Shown here in pieces: positions 20,076 through 27,841 of a DNA stretch of 64,000 nt. How positions within the stretch are numbered: position 1 is the first letter of the stretch; the number at the start of each line of letters is the position of its first letter. The notes under the pieces were generated by a model. That model saw nothing but the letters and a program-made list of their open reading frames with translations, was not told the origin of the DNA and did no database searches. The DNA lies in the NCBI GenBank assembly GCA_963757125.1, contig CAVWQP010000009.1:1983939-2047938 (forward strand). The letters run 5' to 3'. Origin of the DNA: CAVVSD01 sp963757125. GTDB lineage: Bacteria; Actinomycetota; Thermoleophilia; Solirubrobacterales; Solirubrobacteraceae. The position numbers and the translations under genes were made by a program.

Positions 20076-20125
20076 GATCGTTCCCCTTCTTGTGCGGCCG
20101 TCGACGCTAGCGGAGCCTGTCGTCC

Positions 20126-21019
20126 ATGACCCAGACCTCCTACCTCGGCGACAAGCCCGTCAACCGGATCGGCTTCGGCGCCATGCAGCTCGCAGGCCCC
20201 CACGTGTTCGGGCCGCCGCGCGACCCCGACGCCGCCCGCGCCGTGCTCCGGCGCGCCGTCGAGCTCGGCGTCGACCACATCGACACCTCCCAGTACTACG
20301 GCCCCGATGTCGTCAACGATCTCATCCGCGAGGCCTTGCACCCCTACCCCGAGGGCCTCAGGCTCGTGACGAAGGTCGGCGCGCGCCGCGACGCGGAGGG
20401 AGGGTGGCTGCCCGCACTCACGCCGGCCGAGCTGCGATCAGGCGTCGAGGACAACCTGCGCTCGCTGCAGGTCGAGCGCATGGACCTCGTGAACCTCCGG
20501 CTGCTCGACGACGGCACCGGTCCGACGGTCCCGCTGGCCGAGCAGCTCGGCGAGCTGGAGGACATGCGCAAGGAGGGCAAGCTCGACCTCATCGGCGTGA
20601 GCAACGTGACGGTCGGGCAGGCCGAGCAGGCCATCGGGCTCGTCGACGTGGGCGAGGTGCAGAACTCGTACAGCATCCTCGACCGCGAGCACGAGCCGCT
20701 CCTGGATCTGTGCCGGGAGCACGAGGTGGCGTTCGTGCCGTTCTTCCCGCTCGGATCCGCGTTCACGGGCGGCCCGGCCAAGCTCGCCGAGGACCCGGCG
20801 ATCGCCGGGGTCGCGGAGCGCCACGGCGCGACCCCGAGCCAGATCGCGCTGGCCTGGCTGCTCGCCCGCTACGACCGGATGCTGCTCATCCCCGGGACGA
20901 GCTCGGTCGCGCACCTCGAGGAGAACATGGCGGCCGGCGACGTCGAGCTGGACGCGGAGGACCTGGCGCAGCTCGACGCGGTGCAGCCGCCCGTCAGCGC
21001 ATCGCCAGACCACCGTTGA
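20126..21019 (+). CDS. Aldo/keto reductase
   Basis: A 297-residue AKR-family NADPH oxidoreductase. RIGFGAMQLAG near residue 14, the DHIDTSQYYG tyrosine motif near 50-60, the LVTKVGARR lysine near 80, and the cofactor-end LIPGTSSVAHLEEN near 255 are present. Most of the catalytic Asp/Tyr/Lys set is visible; histidine is replaced around VNLRLLDD, as in some divergent members. It faces the MmyB-like regulator, and its last 26 bases overlap the 3' end of the opposing SDR gene. Confidence 0.86.
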   Translation: MTQTSYLGDKPVNRIGFGAMQLAGPHVFGPPRDPDAARAVLRRAVELGVDHIDTSQYYGPDVVNDLIREALHPYPEGLRLVTKVGARRDAEGGWLPALTPAELRSGVEDNLRSLQVERMDLVNLRLLDDGTGPTVPLAEQLGELEDMRKEGKLDLIGVSNVTVGQAEQAIGLVDVGEVQNSYSILDREHEPLLDLCREHEVAFVPFFPLGSAFTGGPAKLAEDPAIAGVAERHGATPSQIALAWLLARYDRMLLIPGTSSVAHLEENMAAGDVELDAEDLAQLDAVQPPVSASPDHR

Positions 21020-21725
21020 TGTCGAGCGTCGCCCCGGTGATGTAGCCGGCGGCGTCCGACGCGAGGTACGCGACGAGCTCCCCCACCTCGTCCGCGCGGC
21101 CGAAGCGCCCGACCGGGATCGTCCCGCGCACGGCGTCCTGTCGCTCCGGCGGCACGGTGTCGAGCTGCGGGCCCTCGATCGCGGCGGGCGCGACCGCGTT
21201 GACGGTCACCCCGTCGCCCGCGAGCTCCTTGGCCAGGATCTTCGTCAGCACGATGATCCCGGCCTTGGACGCCGCGTAGTGCGCGCCGGCGACCACACCG
21301 CCGTGCTGACCGGCGAGCGAGCTCATGTTCACGATCCGGCCCGTGCCGCGCTCGCGCATCCGCGGCGCCAGCACCTGGCAGCCGAACAGCACGCCGCGCA
21401 GGTTCACCGCGAGCACCTCGTCCCACTCGTCCGCCTCGATCTCGAGGACGGGCCGGGCGATCGTGAGCCCAGCGTTGTTGACGAGCACGCCCACGGGCCC
21501 GAGGCGCTCCTCGGCCGCGTCGGCGACGTCCACGAACGCCGCCCGCTCGAGGACGTCGAGCGTCCAGGCCGCCGCCGTCCTCCCCGCCGGGTCCAGCTCG
21601 CGGGCGACGCCGTCCGCCGCGTCGCCGTCCACGTCGGTGACGGCGACCGCGTGCCCGGCGGCGTGCAGCGCGTGGGCGATCGCGCGCCCGAGCCCCTGCC
21701 CGGCCCCCGTGACGAGCGCGGCCAT
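20994..21725 (-). CDS. Short-chain dehydrogenase/reductase
   Basis: A 243-residue classical SDR with the cofactor loop TGAGQGLGRA near residue 6, NNAG near 80, the catalytic serine in VNMSSLAG near 133 and YxxxK in YAASK near 150. The ATG is chosen because it overlaps the upstream stop (TGATG), where upstream extension is noncoding. It is the last gene of a TrmB-IacB-like-SDR operon. If the neighbouring genes belong to indole-3-acetate oxidation, this would correspond to the SDR of that route; that is inference. Confidence 0.87.
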   Translation of the reverse strand: MAALVTGAGQGLGRAIAHALHAAGHAVAVTDVDGDAADGVARELDPAGRTAAAWTLDVLERAAFVDVADAAEERLGPVGVLVNNAGLTIARPVLEIEADEWDEVLAVNLRGVLFGCQVLAPRMRERGTGRIVNMSSLAGQHGGVVAGAHYAASKAGIIVLTKILAKELAGDGVTVNAVAPAAIEGPQLDTVPPERQDAVRGTIPVGRFGRADEVGELVAYLASDAAGYITGATLDINGGLAMR

Positions 21726-22114
21726 CAGGCGTTGCCGAAGAACAGCCGGCGCCCGACGCGCGCCTCGATCCGCATGAAGCGCCACAGCCGGTCCTCGCCG
21801 ATCCGGGTGCTGCGCATGATGTCGCAGACGCCGGTGACGGCCTTGAGGTCGGGCGCGTCGGCGAGGATGTAGGCGGTCCAGGGCCAGGTGAACGACGGGC
21901 CGACCATGAGCTCGTCGTCGTCCATCGTGCCGATGACCTCGATGCCGAAGCGCCCGCCGAGGTCCTCGAAGGCGGCCGGGATGCCGGCCAGCAGCGCCCC
22001 CTGCGTCTCCGCGTCGGCGGCGAAGAAGTCCGGCAGCACGCCGATGCAGAACAGGACCCGCAGGCTGTCGGCGTCCTTCGTGCGGTGGCTCTCGGGTGCG
22101 TCCTGCGCGCTCAT
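21725..22114 (-). CDS. Small conserved protein, possibly IacB-like
   Basis: A 129-residue soluble protein. LRVLFCIGVLPDFF near residue 18, an acidic VIGTMDDDELMVGPS segment near 62 and PWTAYILADAPDL near 78 resemble, from memory, IacB, a protein of unresolved role in bacterial indole-3-acetate degradation clusters. I cannot confirm this without a search. The fold looks like a ferredoxin-like dimeric alpha/beta barrel (WRFMRIEARVGR at the end). The start overlaps the TrmB stop as ATGA and its stop overlaps the SDR start. Confidence 0.6.
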   Translation of the reverse strand: MSAQDAPESHRTKDADSLRVLFCIGVLPDFFAADAETQGALLAGIPAAFEDLGGRFGIEVIGTMDDDELMVGPSFTWPWTAYILADAPDLKAVTGVCDIMRSTRIGEDRLWRFMRIEARVGRRLFFGNA

Positions 22115-22962
22115 CGTGCTCCTTCGCTCTGGGGTGGCGTCGCCTCGCTCCAGTGCTGCTCGAACAGCAGCCGCAGCGGCTCGACGAGATCCGGGTGGCG
22201 GACGACGGTGCTCAGCGAGCTCTGCTCGCCGGTCGCCGCGTCGCGCAGGGAGATGAGTGCCCGGTCGGGCCCGCAGATGAGCAGCTTCATGCGGACCTCC
22301 TGCAGCACGCGGACCTCCCCGCCTGCGGCCACGAGCGGCGCGATCCGGCGGCGGTCGGCGACGCTCTCGGGTGTGTAGATCGTCCGCACGCGGACACCGC
22401 GCTGCAGCGCGCCGATCTCGGCGACGTTCCAGCGCGGGCGCGGGACGAGGAACGGCGGGCGGTTCATGAGCAGGACCGCGTCGGTCGCCTCGCCGACCAT
22501 GCGCTCGAGGGTCTCCGTGAGGCGCGCGCGGCCCGAGATCGCCTCCATGTAGTCACCCCCGGCGTCGGCGCGGACCTCCTCGGCCGGGCGGGGCAGCAGC
22601 GCCGTCAGGCGGCCCGCCAGCTCGGCCTCGCGGCGCGCGGCGGCCTCGCGCGCCTCCTCCAGCCCTTCGAGGAGCCGTGGCAGCGCCTCGTCGGCGGGCA
22701 GGGCGACGTAGTGGTTGACCCGGCCGAGGATGCTGGAGACGAGCCCGTGCGCCTCGAGCGACGCGAGCGCCTGGTACGCCTTCGGGCGCGGCACGCCGGC
22801 GCGCCGCGCCAGCTCCGCGGCGGTCGCCCGGCCCGACCCGGCGAGCGCGACGTAGAGGCGGCTCTCGGTCCGGCTGAGGCCCAGCTCCCCCAGCGCGTCG
22901 ACCAGCTCGGCGCGCGTCCCGTCACTCAGCGGGTCCGTGCGGTTGACCGCGGCGGGAGTCAC
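22111..22962 (-). CDS. TrmB-family transcriptional regulator
   Basis: A 283-residue regulator. An N-terminal winged HTH (LSRTESRLYVALAGSGRATA, then AELARRAGVPRPKAYQALA, about residues 28-70) is followed by a coiled region and a C-terminal TrmB/PLD-like ligand domain. GTG start with GAGG five bases upstream. It is the first gene of the minus-strand TrmB-IacB-like-SDR set and is divergent, with a 49-base gap, from the ACAD-fold gene. Control of both directions by this protein is likely. Confidence 0.85.
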   Translation of the reverse strand: MTPAAVNRTDPLSDGTRAELVDALGELGLSRTESRLYVALAGSGRATAAELARRAGVPRPKAYQALASLEAHGLVSSILGRVNHYVALPADEALPRLLEGLEEAREAAARREAELAGRLTALLPRPAEEVRADAGGDYMEAISGRARLTETLERMVGEATDAVLLMNRPPFLVPRPRWNVAEIGALQRGVRVRTIYTPESVADRRRIAPLVAAGGEVRVLQEVRMKLLICGPDRALISLRDAATGEQSSLSTVVRHPDLVEPLRLLFEQHWSEATPPQSEGAR

Positions 22963-23011
22963 TGGTACCTCTGTGGGCAGATCGTTACCACCACGCGAAA
23001 GTTACAGATCG

Positions 23012-24217
23012 ATGAGACAGCGGCTCAACGCCCGTCAGCAGGACCTCGTCGAGCTCGCCGGCCGCCTGGCCGACACGTTCGCCACGCGAGCGGCCGAGCA
23101 CGACCGCGAGTCGACGTTCCCGTTCGAGAACTACGCCGACATGCGTGCCGCGGGCTACCTGGGCCTGACGATCCCGGAGGAGCTCGGCGGCAGGGGCGCC
23201 GACCTCCGGGAGATGCTCCTCGCCCAGGAGCGCCTGGCGATGGGCTGCGGATCGACGGCGCTGGCGGTCACGATGCACGTCTCGCCCCTCGGGCAGGTCG
23301 GCGCGCTGTGGCGACTGAACCAGGACGAGCGGCTCGGGCAGTTCCTGCGCGAGGCCGCGACCGGCGAGGTCGTCTACGCATCGATGACCGCCGAGCGCGG
23401 CCACTCGATCCTCATGACCTCGAACACCGTGGCGACGCCGGTCGAGGGCGGCTACCGCGTCACCGGCGACAAGATCTTCGGGACCGAGTCCGCGATCTGC
23501 ACGCACTTCTCGTCGATGGCCCGCGTCGACGACCCCGACGGGGGCTCGCGGGTCATCATCTTCCGCCTCGCGCGCCCGGTCGAGGGCATGGAGGTCAAGG
23601 ACGGCTGGGACACGATGGGCATGCGCGGCACGCTCAGCAACGACTGGACGATGCGCGACGTCTTCGTGCCGGAGGACGCGGTCTTCCACTCCTATCCCGT
23701 CGACCACTTCGACTCGGTCCTGCTGCGGATGACCTGGAGCTGGGCGATGCCGGCGTTCGGCGCGGTCTACCTCGGCATCGCGGGCGGCGCGATGGCCTAC
23801 GCGCGCGAGCAGGTCCAGGCGCGCGGCCGCGAGGGCGACCCCGCCGTGCAGGCCGCGTTCGCGGAGATGGAGATCCTCCTCGAGACCGCGCGGGCGGTGC
23901 TCTGGCGTCACACCGACGAGGTGATCTCCGGCGACCTCTTCGAAGGGTTCACCGTGCAGGAGGGGATGGCCAGGACCATGCTGACCAAGCACGTCCCCTG
24001 CAACAACGCGATCCGCATCGTCGACCTCGCCCTGGAGGTGGTCGGCGGCGCCGGGTTCTTCCGCCGCTCGCCGCTCGAGCGCATGTACCGCGACGTCCGG
24101 GCCGGCGTGATCATGCCGTACAACAACCCCGAGGCCCGGTCGCTCTTCGGCCGCAACGCCCTCGGGATCGAGATCGCCCCCGAGGTGCCGGCGGAGGAGT
24201 CCGGGCATCGCGTCTAG
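23012..24217 (+). CDS. Acyl-CoA dehydrogenase-fold flavoenzyme (IacA-like candidate)
   Basis: A 401-residue ACAD-fold protein with YLGLTIPEELGGRGAD near residue 50, GGYRVTGDKIFGTESA near 150 and GGAGFFRRSPLERMYRDVRA near 350. The usual YEG-x-EIQ catalytic base motif near the C-terminus is absent; MPYNNPEARSLFG stands there. This suggests an oxygenase or other non-dehydrogenase role. In known indole-3-acetate clusters IacA has this fold and starts the pathway; the adjacent IacB-like and SDR genes make that attractive but unproven. No clear ribosome site precedes the ATG. Confidence 0.8.
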   Translation: MRQRLNARQQDLVELAGRLADTFATRAAEHDRESTFPFENYADMRAAGYLGLTIPEELGGRGADLREMLLAQERLAMGCGSTALAVTMHVSPLGQVGALWRLNQDERLGQFLREAATGEVVYASMTAERGHSILMTSNTVATPVEGGYRVTGDKIFGTESAICTHFSSMARVDDPDGGSRVIIFRLARPVEGMEVKDGWDTMGMRGTLSNDWTMRDVFVPEDAVFHSYPVDHFDSVLLRMTWSWAMPAFGAVYLGIAGGAMAYAREQVQARGREGDPAVQAAFAEMEILLETARAVLWRHTDEVISGDLFEGFTVQEGMARTMLTKHVPCNNAIRIVDLALEVVGGAGFFRRSPLERMYRDVRAGVIMPYNNPEARSLFGRNALGIEIAPEVPAEESGHRV

Positions 24218-24232
24218 GCGAGGATGGGCGGC

Positions 24233-25024
24233 TCAGCTCGAGGGCACGAGCGCGAGCACGCGCACCGGCGAGCCGGTCCCGCCGACGAGCTTCAACGGCG
24301 ACACGATCACGACGGCGCCCGTGGGCGGCAGCTCGCCGAGGTTCGCGAGCTGCGTGAGCCCGTAGCGGTCGCTGCCCAGCAGGTACTGGTGGACGGGGAA
24401 CCCCGGGTCGAAGCCGCCCGCCGCGCCGGCGTCGATCCCGACCGTCTCCACGCCGAAGCCCGTGATGCCGCGCTCGGACCCGAGCCACCGGGCCGCCTCG
24501 ACGTCCGGCCCCGGCGTGACCGGGCCTTCGGGCCCGACGTTCAGGAACGCCTCGGCGTCCTGGGCGCGCGCGTCCCAGCCGGAGCGGAACAGGACCCACG
24601 AGCCGGGCTGGATCGCCCCGTGCGCGTCCTCCCACGCCTCGAGGTCGGCGACCGTCAGCAGGTAGCCGGGGTCCTCGGCGCACTCCGCCGACTTGTCGAT
24701 GACGACCGCCGGCCCGACGAGCCGGCTCGGCTCGACGGACGCGACGTCCTTGCCGTCCCTGCCGCTGATCCAGTGGATCGGGGCGTCGAAGTGCGTCCCG
24801 GTGTGCTCGCCGATCTCCAGCACGTCCCACGCCCAGGCGGGACCGGCGTCGTCGTAGCGGCTGAGGCGCCGCCGCGAGAGCTGCGGCGTGTTCGCGAACG
24901 GCTCGGGCAGGGCGATGACCGGCGTGTCCTCGCTCAGCGGCTGCGTGAGGTCGACGACCTTCACGGTGCCCTCGGCCAGGGCTGCGAGCAGTGCGGCGGT
25001 GGTGCTGGACGACGTGGACGACAT
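24233..25024 (-). CDS. Isatin hydrolase-like cyclase-family metalloenzyme
   Basis: A 263-residue cyclase/kynurenine-formamidase-fold enzyme. The metal signature HTGTHFDAPIH is near residues 82-92. Long stretches (GEHTGTHFDAPIHWISG, DPGYLLT, QPGSWVLFRSGWDAR, GTGSPVRVLALVP) match, from memory, isatin hydrolase of Labrenzia, a manganese enzyme that opens isatin to isatinate. That is more specific than the generic cyclase label. GAGGAG lies five bases before the ATG at 25024. It follows the ThDP-enzyme gene by 20 bases, whose likely substrate would be isatinate. Confidence 0.82.
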   Translation of the reverse strand: MSSTSSSTTAALLAALAEGTVKVVDLTQPLSEDTPVIALPEPFANTPQLSRRRLSRYDDAGPAWAWDVLEIGEHTGTHFDAPIHWISGRDGKDVASVEPSRLVGPAVVIDKSAECAEDPGYLLTVADLEAWEDAHGAIQPGSWVLFRSGWDARAQDAEAFLNVGPEGPVTPGPDVEAARWLGSERGITGFGVETVGIDAGAAGGFDPGFPVHQYLLGSDRYGLTQLANLGELPPTGAVVIVSPLKLVGGTGSPVRVLALVPSS

Positions 25025-25044
25025 GCTGCTCCTCGGTCGTGGTG

Positions 25045-26709
25045 TCAGCCGGCGCGGAACGCTTCCTGCAGCCAGTCGGCGCAGATGTCGGGATCGATCT
25101 TCGCGTCGACGAGCATCGGCCCCGTGCCGCTGCGCACCCAGTCGGCGACCGGCGCGAGGTCGTCGACGTGGCGGACGGTGATCGCCTGGACGCCGTGCGC
25201 CCGCGCCGCGGCCGCGAGATCGGCGTCGGGGAAGCGGACCGTGTCGGTCGCGTGGCCCATGGGGCCGAAGTGGTGGACCTCGGCGCCGTAGGCGGCGTCG
25301 TCGTAGACGGCGACGAGCAGCCTCGCGCCGGCGCGGGCCGCGCTGTCGAGCTCCTGCAGCGCGAAGAACAGCCCGCCGTCGCCGAGCGCGGCGACCGTGA
25401 TGCCGTCCGGTTCGGCCATCGCAGCCCCGATCGCGCCGGCCAGGCCGAGCCCGACCGCCTGGAAGCCGTTCATGAAGACCCAGTGCCGTGCGTCCTCGAC
25501 CTCGAGGAACATCGCGGGCCAGCCCATGAAGTGCCCGGAGTCGATCGCGACGGTCTTGCGCGACGGCAGGAGGTCGGCGAGCGCGATCGAGAAGTCGCGC
25601 GGGTCGACGAAGCCCTCCGCCGTCGACGGCTCGTAGGGCTCGTCGCGCCAGCGGCGGGCGGCGAGCTGCGCGCCGACGTCGTCGGTCCGGTAGCCGGTCG
25701 CGCTGTGGCCGCGGGCGGCGAGCTCGGCGTCCACCGCCTCGGCCACCGCGCGGGTATCCCCGACGACGGCGAGGTCGATCCGGCGGTTCGCGCCGATCGC
25801 GCGCGGCTCGACGTCGACCTGCACGACGCGCGCCTGCGGGCCGATGAGCTCGCCGTGACGTGTCGTCCAGTGGTTGAGGGCCGCGCCGAACGCCAGGACG
25901 ACGTCGGCCTGCGGCAGCAGCTCGGCCGCGACCGGCGAGGCGAACCCGCCCGAGATGCGCAGCGCCCACGGATCGCCGTGGAAGATCCCCTGCGCCATCG
26001 CGCTGTTGGCCATCAGCGCGCCGGCGCGCGCGCCGAGCGCGGCGAGCGCGGGGCCCGCGCCGCCGAGGACGGCGCCCCGTCCGGCGATGACGACCGGCCG
26101 CTGCGCGCCCTGCAGCAGGTCGGCGACGGCGGCGACCTCCTCCGAGCGCGGCGCCGGCGTCGCCGGCACGGGCAGCACCAGCGGCTCGGGCGCCTCGACG
26201 GCGGGCTGCGCCTGCAGGTCGATCGGCAGGTTCAGCACGACGGGCCGCCGCTCGAGCGCGGCGCGACGGTACGCGCGGGCGGCGTCGGCCTCGGCGGTCG
26301 CGGCGCTGTAGACCGTCTCGGCGATCGCCCCGACCGAGTTGGCGAGATCGTGCTGGTCGATGCGGAAGTTCGAGGTGAGCGCGGCCCCTGGCGTGTCCCC
26401 GGCGATCACGAGGAGCGGCGTGCGGGCCTTCGCCGCCTCGGCGAGGCCGGTCACGGCGTTCGTCAGGCCAGGGCCCTGGTGCACCGAGCACACGCCGACG
26501 CGCCCGGTCACGCGCGCCCAGCCGTCGGCCATGCACATGGCTCCGGTCTCGTGGCGGGCCGCGAAGAACCGCGCGCCGCCCCGCTGGAGGGCCTCGGTGG
26601 CCACGAGGTTGCCGCTGCCGACGACGCCGAAGACCATCTCGACGCCGAGCGCGGCGAGTCGGCGCCCGACGGCGGCTCCCACCGTCTCCTGTCGCCCTTC
26701 AATGCTCAT
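25045..26709 (-). CDS. ThDP-dependent decarboxylase/acetolactate synthase-like enzyme (candidate isatinate decarboxylase)
   Basis: A 554-residue thiamine-diphosphate enzyme with the three usual domains: the Pyr domain with activating glutamate (RHETGAMCMADGWAR near residue 50), a central domain, and the PP domain with GDGGLFFALQEL near 440 and YDDAAYG completing the cofactor site (Asp in place of the common Asn). It acts on 2-keto acids. Isatinate, the product of the adjacent hydrolase, is an aryl 2-keto acid, so decarboxylation toward 2-aminobenzaldehyde or anthranilate is the contextual proposal. It is divergent from the PaaX-family gene across 58 bases. Confidence 0.85.
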   Translation of the reverse strand: MSIEGRQETVGAAVGRRLAALGVEMVFGVVGSGNLVATEALQRGGARFFAARHETGAMCMADGWARVTGRVGVCSVHQGPGLTNAVTGLAEAAKARTPLLVIAGDTPGAALTSNFRIDQHDLANSVGAIAETVYSAATAEADAARAYRRAALERRPVVLNLPIDLQAQPAVEAPEPLVLPVPATPAPRSEEVAAVADLLQGAQRPVVIAGRGAVLGGAGPALAALGARAGALMANSAMAQGIFHGDPWALRISGGFASPVAAELLPQADVVLAFGAALNHWTTRHGELIGPQARVVQVDVEPRAIGANRRIDLAVVGDTRAVAEAVDAELAARGHSATGYRTDDVGAQLAARRWRDEPYEPSTAEGFVDPRDFSIALADLLPSRKTVAIDSGHFMGWPAMFLEVEDARHWVFMNGFQAVGLGLAGAIGAAMAEPDGITVAALGDGGLFFALQELDSAARAGARLLVAVYDDAAYGAEVHHFGPMGHATDTVRFPDADLAAAARAHGVQAITVRHVDDLAPVADWVRSGTGPMLVDAKIDPDICADWLQEAFRAG

Positions 26710-26767
26710 CGGCTGGACACTGTCGCACGGGTCCGCTCGGAGATATGCTACATGCCACCGAGATGGG

Positions 26768-27655
26768 ATGCAGAGTGAGACCTTGAGCCGGCCGGACCGC
26801 GTCGACACCGCTCTCCAGCCCCAGGACCTCGCGGTCACGATCCTCGGGGCGTACCTCCGGCGCCCCGGCCAGCGCGTCTGGTCCGGCGGCATGGTCGAGA
26901 TCCTCGGCGAGTTCGGGTTCTCCACCGAGGCCGCCCGCGCCGCCCTGTCGCGCCTGGTCACCCGCGGGCTGCTCGAGCGCCACCGCGAGGGACGCCTCGT
27001 CTTCTACACGCTCAGCTCGCGCGCGCACGAACTGCTCGCCGAGGGCGACAGGCGCATCTTCACCTTCGGTCGCGGCGCGCCCGCGGCGGACGCGTGGACC
27101 GTCGTCTGGCACACGATCCCCGAGGACCGTCGCGTCGAGCGCGCGCAGCTCGCCCAGCGCCTGCGCTTCCTGGGCTTCGGGTCGGTGCAGGACGCGACCT
27201 GGATCGCCGCGAGCGACCGCGAGCAGGAGATCCGCGCTCTGCTGCGCGCCCTGGACGTCGAGCAGCACGCATCGATGCTCATCGGCCGGATCGCGCGCGG
27301 GACGGAGCAGGCGCTGCTGCTCTCGGGCGCATGGGACATGGCAGATCTCGCACGGCGGTACCGGGCGTTCGTCGGCGAGTACGGCATGTACGTGGACGCC
27401 CGGCGGAGCGCCGCGCTGGACGCGCGCCAGGCCTTCACGATGCGCACGCGCATGCTGCACACGTTCCGCGGTTTCCCGTCCGCCGATCCCGAGCTGCCGG
27501 AGTCGCTCGCGCCCGGGGCCTCCGAGCGCGCGGAGGCGGTCCGCACGTTCGATGCGATCTACGAGGCGCTCGCGGAGCCGGCGATGCGGCATTTCGCCGA
27601 GGTGGCGCTCGGCGAGGCGCCGGCCGAGGGTCGCCCTCAGGCGCCGGTGTCGTAG
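26768..27655 (+). CDS. PaaX-family transcriptional regulator
   Basis: A 295-residue PaaX-type repressor. An N-terminal winged HTH (LGEFGFSTEAARAALSRLVT near residues 45-65, RGLLERHREGR next) is followed by the PaaX central domain (RRIFTFGRG, then AWTVVWHTIPEDRRVERAQL) and C-terminal domain. The known family member senses phenylacetyl-CoA, so this one plausibly senses an aryl-CoA such as anthraniloyl-CoA. TATGCT at 26744-26749 is a possible -10. Its 3' end overlaps a small gene on the other strand by 19 bases. It sits between the isatin and anthraniloyl-CoA halves. Confidence 0.87.
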   Translation: MQSETLSRPDRVDTALQPQDLAVTILGAYLRRPGQRVWSGGMVEILGEFGFSTEAARAALSRLVTRGLLERHREGRLVFYTLSSRAHELLAEGDRRIFTFGRGAPAADAWTVVWHTIPEDRRVERAQLAQRLRFLGFGSVQDATWIAASDREQEIRALLRALDVEQHASMLIGRIARGTEQALLLSGAWDMADLARRYRAFVGEYGMYVDARRSAALDARQAFTMRTRMLHTFRGFPSADPELPESLAPGASERAEAVRTFDAIYEALAEPAMRHFAEVALGEAPAEGRPQAPVS

Positions 27656-27840
27656 ATGTGCCCGGGGTGCGTCCCGGCGCCGTTGGCGACCTGCCACAGG
27701 GCGGCAAGCGCCTTGACGGCGTTGCGCTCGGCGAACGGCGGCAGCTCGTCGCGGTGGTCCGTGAGGACCTGCTTGATCGACTCGTAGCACTCCAGGAGCT
27801 GCCGCTCGCCCTCGGTGAGCTCGAAGGTCGTGTCGGCCAT
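27637..27840 (-). CDS. Small acidic protein coupled to the CoA ligase gene
   Basis: A 67-residue protein without signal or membrane segment, predicted largely helical (FELTEGERQLLECYESIKQV), with one cysteine. The ATG lies one base after the ligase stop, and AAGGTGATG before it can serve as ribosome site, so it is translationally linked to the ligase. I do not recognise it. The 19-base overlap with the end of the PaaX-family gene and close coupling make it a real gene rather than a shadow. A role as stabiliser or carrier for the ligase is possible but speculative. Confidence 0.62.
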   Translation of the reverse strand: MADTTFELTEGERQLLECYESIKQVLTDHRDELPPFAERNAVKALAALWQVANGAGTHPGHIYDTGA

Positions 27841-27841
27841 G

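Noticed and set aside
23012..23014. Leaderless start for the ACAD-fold gene at 23012
   Set aside because: The sequence before the ATG (GTTACAGATCG) has no TAnnnT at the 6-8 base spacing seen for the other genes.
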